A stretch of 64,000 nucleotides of DNA, from positions 30,584 through 94,583 of the forward strand of contig CAZNZN010000002.1 in NCBI GenBank assembly GCA_964577515.1, given 5' to 3'. The translations under genes were made by a program, and so were the position numbers. The notes beneath the pieces were generated by a model, which saw nothing but the letters and a program-made list of their open reading frames with translations, was not told the DNA's origin and did not search any database. Shown piece after piece: positions 56,942-64,000 of the stretch. Each line of letters begins with the position of its first letter. Within the stretch, counting starts at the first letter, position 1. Source of the stretch: UBA4124 sp964577515. Lineage in GTDB: Bacteria; Patescibacteriota; Minisyncoccia; Phycocordibacterales; UBA9973.

Positions 56942-57355
56942 TTAGTTCTTCTTCTCTGTCACAGAAGGAGCTGTCGGTTGTTGTTGAGGCGATGTTTCTC
57001 CCGCATTAAGAGGTGCTATGTTTATGATTTTGTTTTGTTCAGGACTGAAAAGAATTGCTTTTTTTGCATTACTATAAATAAGCACCTTATCTCCTACTTT
57101 TGCATCCACAAAAAATGATTGATCGCGAAGCGCATCAGGGTCAGAGACAGTAGCAATAGTAGGTGTTTCATCTTCAGGAAGCACCATCAGACGTCCTACT
57201 TTTTTTGAAAGACTTTTTGCTTCAGCGATTGATTCTCTCGTCTTCGCGTCTCCTGCAGTGCTTTGTTTATAAAAGTACCCGGCAGCACCCCCTAAGACTA
57301 TAACTAGTAAAATAAGTATTGCAACAATATATTTTTTAATAAACGCTTTTATCAT
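56942..57355 (-). CDS. Membrane-anchored extracytoplasmic protein of unknown function
   Basis: 137 residues. N-terminal membrane helix (about 8-28) preceded by basic residues, then a helical stretch (TRESIAEAKSLSKKVGRLMVLPEDETPTIATVSD), a small beta domain with VGDKVLIYSNAKKAILFSPEQNKIINIAPL (about 85-118), and a Gln/Pro/Thr tail. The beta part resembles a conserved domain common in this bacterial group (with VLPEDE and ILYRP-type strands) and is not known to be catalytic. Not recognised by function. It is the last gene of the run giant protein, serine hydrolase, this gene. Confidence 0.65.
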   Translation of the reverse strand: MIKAFIKKYIVAILILLVIVLGGAAGYFYKQSTAGDAKTRESIAEAKSLSKKVGRLMVLPEDETPTIATVSDPDALRDQSFFVDAKVGDKVLIYSNAKKAILFSPEQNKIINIAPLNAGETSPQQQPTAPSVTEKKN

Positions 57356-57389
57356 GCTTTCATAATTCTAATATAAAAAATAACTACGT

Positions 57390-58427
57390 TCAACTATGTT
57401 CTTTTTTTATTTTCTCATAGAAAAAACTTGACACCTCTTTAATTATATTTTGCTGTTTTTTTAGATCATCACCACGAGTCATGACACAAAGTATGTAAGG
57501 TTTTTTTGGAAAATATATAATACCACAATCATGTATTTGCAGAAGATCTTCCTTCAATTTTTCCTGTCCAGGCAGAAATGACGAAGGGAATCGCTCGCCA
57601 AATTTATGTGCTATCTTAATACTTTCTGGTACACCTGCAGCAAGCCCTCCTCTATATGTAGTTTCTGAAAGAAGCCTTAGCACTGACTCAGAATTTTGCC
57701 TATTTAAATAAGACGCATTAAATAAAATACGATAGAAAGAAGCGACATCTTTAACCCTGAGTAATATTTCTTCTCCCTTATCAACACGTGATACTCCGAT
57801 ATTGAGAAATGTGTTATCAATATACTCTTTTGGTATCGTGCTATAAAGAACATTGGTGGCAACATTATCTGAATAAATAATCATTTTTTCTCCTAGCTCA
57901 AGAAGAGTATATTGGTTACCGGGAACTAATTGAGAAGAAGAAGTATTAATCTGTCTTGGAATATTATTAAAAAAACGATCCTCAACCAGAACGCGTCTTG
58001 AAAAAACACCAGATTCTGCTTCGGCCCATTTATAGAGCGCTATAATGAGAGGTGTTTTTAGCATACTTGCAGGGGAAAAATATTCTTTTTCATTAATACC
58101 AATCCAGGGACCATTATTAAGATCGCGAAAATATACGGACACATGCTGAATACTGCTTGTCTCTTCAAGCTGCTGAACAAAACGTCTTATATCCCCTGAG
58201 GGAATAGCAGCTTCAGATAATGTTTGTGAGAGTTCGAAGTCAAGGATAGGATTCGTAAAAAAATATAATCCTCCTTGCTCTCTATTTATAAGACCTACTG
58301 ACTGGTGCTTGAGTTTTTGTAACTTAATACCTTGTAAAATAAGGAAAATACCAGCAACAACAATAATAACCCAAAGTGTTTTTCTACTGTTACAAAACCG
58401 ATTGAATGCATGTATTAATTTAGGCAT
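57390..58427 (-). CDS. Class A beta-lactamase-like/DD-peptidase-like serine hydrolase
   Basis: 345 residues. N-terminal membrane anchor (about 18-36), then a domain of the beta-lactamase class A/D-alanyl carboxypeptidase fold: the SxxK motif is SPASMLKTP (about 117-125), the SDN motif is IYSDNVATN (about 184-192), and the KTG motif is represented by HKFGER (about 273). An obvious class A catalytic glutamate loop (ExxLN) is not clear, so penicillin hydrolysis is uncertain and a cell-wall peptidase role is as likely. It starts 6 bases after the giant surface protein gene and may act on cell wall or on surface proteins. Confidence 0.8.
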   Translation of the reverse strand: MPKLIHAFNRFCNSRKTLWVIIVVAGIFLILQGIKLQKLKHQSVGLINREQGGLYFFTNPILDFELSQTLSEAAIPSGDIRRFVQQLEETSSIQHVSVYFRDLNNGPWIGINEKEYFSPASMLKTPLIIALYKWAEAESGVFSRRVLVEDRFFNNIPRQINTSSSQLVPGNQYTLLELGEKMIIYSDNVATNVLYSTIPKEYIDNTFLNIGVSRVDKGEEILLRVKDVASFYRILFNASYLNRQNSESVLRLLSETTYRGGLAAGVPESIKIAHKFGERFPSSFLPGQEKLKEDLLQIHDCGIIYFPKKPYILCVMTRGDDLKKQQNIIKEVSSFFYEKIKKEHS

Positions 58428-58433
58428 ACTATT

Positions 58434-61400
58434 TTATTCTTCTTCAGAAGTGGGGGCATCTAATGGTGCAACATCTACAAGATTACTCTCTTGTGAAGAG
58501 GGCTCAGCATTTCCACTATCAGCAGTATCTACAACTTCTTGCGTGTTGTCTACTAACGACTCCCCTTCAGCAGATTGTTCTTGTTCTGTAGGAGCAACCT
58601 CTTCTACTTCAGGCTCGCCTCCTTCTGGTTCCTCCTCAGAAGGTGTTTGTTCAAGCGGTGCTTCATTTTGTATTTCTATGACAAGCCCCTCGACAAGACT
58701 CTCCACTATTTTTGGATCTTTTACACCAAGCGCAACCCATGAGAAACGGATAGTGCGAGGAGCAGTTTTATTGAGCAATATAGTAAACCCTGTCTGGTCT
58801 TTTTCCACTACTACATGTCGCACATCTTGCATAAAGAACGAATCAGCAGCAGCGTCATCGAAGTTATCAGTGGCATCAAACGTCACTGTTGTGTTTATCA
58901 CTGGTGTAGCAACATATGGTTGATCAAACACCACTCGCACGCGACGATCCCCCTCTCTGATGAGCGCAAACCCTGCAGTATCCTTGTTGAAGATTGGAGG
59001 AAGTCTGAACTCTACAGGAGCACTAAAGAGAACATCACTATTAAACGTGGTTGTATTTGTAAAGAACGAAAGTCCTTTGAACTGCGCCTCTCCCTCAAAA
59101 GCACTTGTTCCTGTCGCTTTGAAGTTTTGCGTTGTGACAGAAGTAAGCGCGTCAAATGCGTTGGCTTGCAGTAGTGTTTCAAGAGCAGTAATCCGTGCGA
59201 CAAGCGCATCAAAGCCGTTGATCTTTGTTGCTTCTATTTCTGAAGCAGTAATCTTACCATTAAAGACCGCATTACCAAGTGCATCGAGTGTCATGACTGG
59301 TGTTTCTTCTTTAGTCTTTCTCACAGCAAATGTGCCGTTGTTGAGTACTAAAGCAATATTATCGTCAACACCACCTGATAGTTGTGCCACTGAAATAGTA
59401 TCAGCAACAAGTGTCGGCGTAAGTATCTCAACCCCAGCAGCAATACGGTCTGTAAAGAAGCTCTCAAGTTGGACACCTTCTTCTTCACGAGCGGTTTTTA
59501 CTGAACGAAGGAACGCCATGATTGATTGCTGTGTTCCAACAGGAGTACTGATACCATCTACTGTTGCTTGACCATTGTGCAATGCCCCATATTCTTGTGC
59601 GAGAAGCTCGACATTTTTCCCAAGCGATTCTCCAAGTCCTACAAAGAGCATGACATAACCACACTGTACCCCCGTAACAGACTGTTCTTGAGAAGGAGCG
59701 GCATCACCTTCTTCTCCCCCAACCCATGGACCTTCTGGAACACCTACCTCATCAAGTGATTGGGCGGCATCACAAGAAGTCATCCCGTACGGTTCGTTGA
59801 GGACACGTCCGATGACAGCTCCAGCAGAGGTTGCGCGCATTGCGTATCCAGGTCGTGATGAAGAAGTAAGTAAATCTCCTACCTTAATTACACCATTTTC
59901 TGTCGTCACCTTTACGGGAACACGACCAGAAAGTGCTACTGCATATGCATTTTCAGCAGTAGGACCAAGGATAAGACCTGGTTTTGTTGATATAACACCC
60001 AGAAGGTTCTTTTGGTATCTTCCTGTTGACTTTCCAATACCTGCCTCTTGATCAGGGTTTATAGCGACAACATCCCCAGCATCAAGACCCTCTGAGGAAT
60101 AATAATACTCAGCGAGGTCAGCTCCCTGCCCTAGACCAAGCACATCTTGAGAAACACCAAACAGCCCTGAGGCAGCGAGACTCATACGTATACTATCAAG
60201 AGCAACAAGGGTATCTGCTTGCATTTCTTTAAGGTCGACATCGTCACGTTGAATTTTCAAAAAAGCACCTGTTGCAATCACTGTAGTATCAGAGTAAGCA
60301 GCAATAGCAACAATGTTGTCCGCTCCTGTACCAGACCATGTTGTTCCAAAATTATCAGGCTCCATCCCAGCATCTGCTCCGTACACTTCAGTCATAAGAC
60401 CTCCACCACCAGCATTTGTGAACCCAGAAACTCCACCACCATCTGCACCATCATTTGTTCCAACATGAAGATGACGGGTTCTGTTTAGCTCAACAGGGTT
60501 TTCTACAGAAACAGACGTAACGTTGTTTGATGAACCATACAAAAGCGACGGTGCCACTCGATAATCAGAGGTAGCATCCGGTGTTGTTGACCAAGCAGGA
60601 TATACAGTAAATGTTGTTGCTGAGTTTGAAATAATATTTCTTGCTTGCCCCGCACCTGTCCCACCAGTAATTTCAACAACAAGTCCGACGAAAGAGTCCG
60701 GAACATATGATTCCCCTGAATCTCCTATTGTTGTACTACTAAAGGCAGTCGCATCAGTAACGGTCGCTTGCGGCCGTATCATATGTGTACGCCCATCCAA
60801 GAATAATCTGTTTACGGAAGAAGCGATCATACCATCCGCTGTAGTTCCACCACTAGCACTCCAAACGAACTCATCTATCTGGCCATCCCAGAAGCTATCT
60901 CCTGTCACACAGTTCGCACCAGTACACCTTCCTCCCACAGTGAGAACCTGTGCGTTGTCAAGCGTCGCAGTTGCTGCAAGTGTTGAATCACATGCGGCAG
61001 CCTGACGACCATCGATATACATACAGATATCTGTGTCAGTGTTTGTAACAACGAGATGGTGCCATTGGTTATCGTTCCACGTTCCTGTAGAAGTTATAGC
61101 ATCATCCATTGACACCGTACCCACAGTAGTCCATGTCGCGTCATCGTCGATACCAAAGACAATGTTTCCTGATGCGTTCATACCAGCAAATGCACACCCT
61201 GTTGCTGCAGCAGGAGTTGCAGGGGTATAACACCGCTCAAAGAGCACATCAGCAGCAGCAGTTGTTGAATGTTTAAACCACATTGATACAGTAAAAGATG
61301 TTGCCGCAACGTTAAAGTCTGTATCTGAATCACAGGTACCATCAGCATTGGCATCGGTACAGAGATACGAGTTGTTATTAAAGTTAACTGACCCTCCTCG

Positions 61401-64000
61401 AATACCGTTTGTCCCAAAAGTTGGAGAGGTGCCGCCAGCAGTATCGAGGACATTTCTCGTCGTCCCTGCAGCACCCACAGCACTTGTGGTACTTGTCGCA
61501 CCAGCTGCATCATTGAAAAGGAAGGCTCCTCGAGTCGCTCCTACCATATATGGAGTTGCACTATCTTTTGTTGTTATTTTTGACCATGACGCATTGGCAA
61601 GTGTTCCTCCAGAAGTATGAACTTCAGCTAATCCTTGGTTTGTCCCGACAAACACAATATCTCCTGCATCAATCTGCCCGGTTGCTGCGGCTTCCTTGGC
61701 AGAAGACCCTCTCTCAACAACAGTAAGAGCGCTCGGAGACGTCGACATAGTAGGAACTGTACCGTTGAGTGTGATAGGCGTTCCCCCAGCAAGAAGTTCA
61801 TCGTATTTTCTTGTTGGCGTTCCGTTGACCTGTGTTGCGATTACAGTATCAACTCCTCGCCACTCCTCAAGCTGCGCTTGTGTTTCGTTTGTCGCATACA
61901 TACGCCCTCGCTTGGTCATATAGACCTGGTTGTAGTCATCGTTTGTGACATCAGAATAACTTACGACTTTTCGTGTTCCCATATTGATAACAGACACACC
62001 AGAATCAGTAGCTGCCGCGATCAACGTAACGCCGTTAAGTGGCCCTCCTTGTGAATCAATAGGAGCAATAAGTGTCCCTGCACGACCTTCAGTAGATGCT
62101 GTCTGCATAGCAACAGAGACATCATTGACCGTAGCATTAACAATCGCAAATCCGGTCTCTGCGTTATCAGCATACGAAACTGTCGAGTTTCTCCCTGAGA
62201 TTGCTAGGTCTGCTTGAACACGGTTCGTCGCATTGAACCGATACATAACATCTTGCTTGAAATCAAACGCATACAAACCTGTTGCAGCAGTTCCATTTGT
62301 TCCAACATATACCACACCATTTTGTGCAGCAAGACCAGAAGGATTATTGTTGGTATCAGCGCCAAGTGCATACGTACCGTCTTGCGTAAACTTCATCCAA
62401 AGAGAGTTATCTGCACCGTCAAAGATGTATACCGCACTTGCTGTTGAAGCAATGATTGCCTTTCGAGGGAATTCCGCATTACCGCAACGGTCATCCGTAC
62501 TGATGTTACAAGGATCGCCCACCCCATCATCTTTTGTTTCTGTTGCCCAAGAGAGCTGCATGTTCACTAAGTCATTGCGCCACTTTCCAGCATCAACGTC
62601 GGTTGCGGTATCGTAGACAATAACATCAATAATTCCCGTAAGAGCGTGAATACTATCTGTTCCTTTAAGTAAAATATTTCCGTACACAAGTGCGTTTCCT
62701 CGGCTTGTCGCAGTACCAATACTTAAAATATCATTTGTTGTTGATGATCCATCAGAGAGTACAAGCGTGCCGTTATCAGCGAGACTCATCGTAGGAGTTG
62801 TATCTATAAACTTGATATCACTATCCCACCCTGAACCAATCACAATACCGTTTTCTGTTGCAGCGCTACTTGTAATGTTTCCAATATTCAAACCGTTGAA
62901 CGTCTCATCTCCAGAAGGTGTGTTTACCGGAATGATTGATATATTGAGTCCGGCGTTGGTATTTGCAGTGCCATTACCTACCTCCATTGCAATAGAAAGT
63001 CCGTCCACACCGTCAGTTACGATACCTGTCGTCCCTCCGGTAATGTCTATCTTTGATACATCAACCGTAGGGATCACATTGTTGGTAGTATTTTCAAGAA
63101 GGAGTTGGGTATCAGCAGCATCCCCATACGCAAGTACGAGCACATCCCCCGCTGTTGCTTTCGTGATGACACCTGCTGATGAGTTGAACGGACTACTTCC
63201 TCCACCACACGCAGCCGCTGAGAGTGTTCCTGCGTTATCTACCTGCACACACTGCGTGCCACCTCCCGCAAGGTCTGCAATGGTAACATTCCCCGAAGCA
63301 TCAATCGTCAGACGATCAGTGAAGGTGTTCCCTGCGCCAATATCAGTAGCACTTGATTGAGCGATGGTGAACGTAGTCGCTGAACCATACGTAAGTTTAG
63401 GAATGTTTGATGCTTTTTTAGTAAAACCGAGACGTTGTTGATCATCAAAAACAGCAGCTGTTCCGTCAGTGAGGAAATCGACATTTCCTGTTGCATATAT
63501 CCCTCCATCAACCTGTAAAAGATTGTTTGTGCCTGTTGATGTTGTGGTGCCGATAAGCACTTCTCCAGCAGTATTGATAACAAACGGCACATTGACCCCA
63601 GTATAGTCATAAATGAAGAAGTCATCAGCGATACCCACACCTGACTCAGAGGCATTACCCACCCCAAAACTCCATGTGCGACCAGTCCCTTCCATAGAGA
63701 ATTGTGTATATCCTGCTGCTTCAGTATTTCTAAGAAGAATAACAGGATCATAACTTGTTCCTGCGCCGCCGTTGATAAATGTACCAGCCGTATTTCCAAG
63801 TGTTCCCGCAGACCCTGATGAAGTTGCAGTAAATGCGTTGTTGTACGTTCCTCCTGAAGCAGTTACTGTGAGACCGTAGTTGACTGAGTTTGTCCCGGTG
63901 TGTGTGTTTGAAATAGTTGCCCCGTAAGTTGATTGAGAGCCTGTTGCGTTTGCTCCACTGGTTGCGACTTTGAGGACTGTTTGGGTGTTGGAAGTAGCGG
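58434..64000 (-). CDS. Giant secreted repeat protein with LamG domain and H-type-lectin-like end (N-terminus outside window)
   Basis: At least 1855 residues; the frame stays open to the window edge. The upstream part is a beta-helix-like, tail-fibre-like region rich in Gly, Thr, Asn and Asp with many GTTTSTG-type turns. A beta-propeller-like stretch (NGVVYVGTNGTAATGLYAFDF) and a concanavalin/LamG domain follow (SFTVSMWFKHST ... WHHLVVTNTDTDICMYIDGRQ, with DANADGTCDSDTD as a possible calcium loop). Then ADLAEYYYSSEGLDAGDVVAI with NLLGVISTKPGLILG, a segment seen in phage tail-like and surface proteins of this group. Near the end FDQPYVATPVINTTVTFD ... QTGFTILLNKTAPRTIRFSWVALG resembles an H-type lectin domain. 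The last 85 residues are Pro/Glu/Ser rich. No anchor is visible, so retention may depend on partners. Likely adhesin. Confidence 0.75.
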   Translation of the reverse strand, partial: ATSNTQTVLKVATSGANATGSQSTYGATISNTHTGTNSVNYGLTVTASGGTYNNAFTATSSGSAGTLGNTAGTFINGGAGTSYDPVILLRNTEAAGYTQFSMEGTGRTWSFGVGNASESGVGIADDFFIYDYTGVNVPFVINTAGEVLIGTTTSTGTNNLLQVDGGIYATGNVDFLTDGTAAVFDDQQRLGFTKKASNIPKLTYGSATTFTIAQSSATDIGAGNTFTDRLTIDASGNVTIADLAGGGTQCVQVDNAGTLSAAACGGGSSPFNSSAGVITKATAGDVLVLAYGDAADTQLLLENTTNNVIPTVDVSKIDITGGTTGIVTDGVDGLSIAMEVGNGTANTNAGLNISIIPVNTPSGDETFNGLNIGNITSSAATENGIVIGSGWDSDIKFIDTTPTMSLADNGTLVLSDGSSTTNDILSIGTATSRGNALVYGNILLKGTDSIHALTGIIDVIVYDTATDVDAGKWRNDLVNMQLSWATETKDDGVGDPCNISTDDRCGNAEFPRKAIIASTASAVYIFDGADNSLWMKFTQDGTYALGADTNNNPSGLAAQNGVVYVGTNGTAATGLYAFDFKQDVMYRFNATNRVQADLAISGRNSTVSYADNAETGFAIVNATVNDVSVAMQTASTEGRAGTLIAPIDSQGGPLNGVTLIAAATDSGVSVINMGTRKVVSYSDVTNDDYNQVYMTKRGRMYATNETQAQLEEWRGVDTVIATQVNGTPTRKYDELLAGGTPITLNGTVPTMSTSPSALTVVERGSSAKEAAATGQIDAGDIVFVGTNQGLAEVHTSGGTLANASWSKITTKDSATPYMVGATRGAFLFNDAAGATSTTSAVGAAGTTRNVLDTAGGTSPTFGTNGIRGGSVNFNNNSYLCTDANADGTCDSDTDFNVAATSFTVSMWFKHSTTAAADVLFERCYTPATPAAATGCAFAGMNASGNIVFGIDDDATWTTVGTVSMDDAITSTGTWNDNQWHHLVVTNTDTDICMYIDGRQAAACDSTLAATATLDNAQVLTVGGRCTGANCVTGDSFWDGQIDEFVWSASGGTTADGMIASSVNRLFLDGRTHMIRPQATVTDATAFSSTTIGDSGESYVPDSFVGLVVEITGGTGAGQARNIISNSATTFTVYPAWSTTPDATSDYRVAPSLLYGSSNNVTSVSVENPVELNRTRHLHVGTNDGADGGGVSGFTNAGGGGLMTEVYGADAGMEPDNFGTTWSGTGADNIVAIAAYSDTTVIATGAFLKIQRDDVDLKEMQADTLVALDSIRMSLAASGLFGVSQDVLGLGQGADLAEYYYSSEGLDAGDVVAINPDQEAGIGKSTGRYQKNLLGVISTKPGLILGPTAENAYAVALSGRVPVKVTTENGVIKVGDLLTSSSRPGYAMRATSAGAVIGRVLNEPYGMTSCDAAQSLDEVGVPEGPWVGGEEGDAAPSQEQSVTGVQCGYVMLFVGLGESLGKNVELLAQEYGALHNGQATVDGISTPVGTQQSIMAFLRSVKTAREEEGVQLESFFTDRIAAGVEILTPTLVADTISVAQLSGGVDDNIALVLNNGTFAVRKTKEETPVMTLDALGNAVFNGKITASEIEATKINGFDALVARITALETLLQANAFDALTSVTTQNFKATGTSAFEGEAQFKGLSFFTNTTTFNSDVLFSAPVEFRLPPIFNKDTAGFALIREGDRRVRVVFDQPYVATPVINTTVTFDATDNFDDAAADSFFMQDVRHVVVEKDQTGFTILLNKTAPRTIRFSWVALGVKDPKIVESLVEGLVIEIQNEAPLEQTPSEEEPEGGEPEVEEVAPTEQEQSAEGESLVDNTQEVVDTADSGNAEPSSQESNLVDVAPLDAPTSEEE

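Noticed and set aside
57390..58427. Annotation as an antibiotic-resistance beta-lactamase
   Set aside because: SxxK and SDN are present but the class A glutamate loop is unclear and KTG is replaced by KFG; a cell-wall or housekeeping serine hydrolase is equally likely.

Overview
The window looks like a chromosomal stretch of a Candidate Phyla Radiation (Patescibacteria) bacterium, most likely Parcubacteria in the broad sense. That placement is an inference from gene style, not from a marker tree: very short spacers, overlapping genes, housekeeping proteins trimmed to their minimal domains (DnaX without its zinc module, UvrC without its helix-hairpin-helix tail, a short ProS, a cysteine-free bL33), start codons with little Shine-Dalgarno sequence, and a large set of secreted or tail-anchored surface proteins without homologues I can name. 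TGA is used as a stop (dprA, the sigma factor), so the code is standard. Two 100-base N runs (18747-18846 and 34154-34253) are assembly gaps inside ychF and uvrA.

Layout. 0-3.4 kb: a cut glutaredoxin gene behind an ArsR regulator with a perfect operator, then small accessory genes (DUF1761, a possible nuclease, GIY-YIG, XRE, a DedA/VTT-like membrane protein). 3.4-15.2 kb: housekeeping core with tRNA-Gln, dnaX, dusB, ftsQ, serS on the minus strand, then dprA, topA, rsh, convergent parB, tRNA-Leu joined to miaA, and rpmG with tRNA-Trp. 15.2-20 kb: a DHH-type protein, small unknown genes with very strong promoters, a LuxR-type regulator with a degenerate receiver, and ychF. 20-29 kb: uracil-DNA glycosylase, a methyltransferase, NDH-2, an ECF sigma factor with a DUF5667-like partner, a lamin-tail surface protein, a VirD4-like ATPase, rlmB, uvrC. 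29.4-39 kb: a repair and carotenoid block (nth, a UbiA prenyltransferase of lycopene-elongase type, crtI, crtB, uvrA, a DoxX-like protein, uvrB). 39-45.7 kb: tgt, mreC, mreB, proS on the minus strand, then rpsB, tsf and tRNA-Thr. 45.7-64 kb: about 18 kb of surface genes, all on the minus strand, ending in a giant protein that runs off the window.

How parts fit. uvrA, crtB and crtI overlap end to end, so UV excision repair and carotenoid synthesis are probably expressed together; the UbiA protein could extend the carotenoid. In the surface region a cohesin-domain membrane protein and a dockerin protein are neighbours in one operon, next to a DUF916-like anchored protein and two secreted proteins that share a C-terminal domain. 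This suggests a non-covalent surface assembly system. Two paralogous solute-binding sensors end that operon and share a 79-bp nearly identical patch that looks like gene conversion.

Three short transcription units with near-perfect TTGACA/TATAAT promoters (8667, 11243 minus, 18439) have no recognisable protein gene and fold into hairpins; they are candidate small RNAs. Several genes have a -10 hexamer only about 6-7 bases before the start codon, which suggests leaderless mRNAs. No stretch longer than 300 bases lacks a gene or a candidate RNA. No CRISPR array, insertion sequence, rRNA or replication origin was seen.
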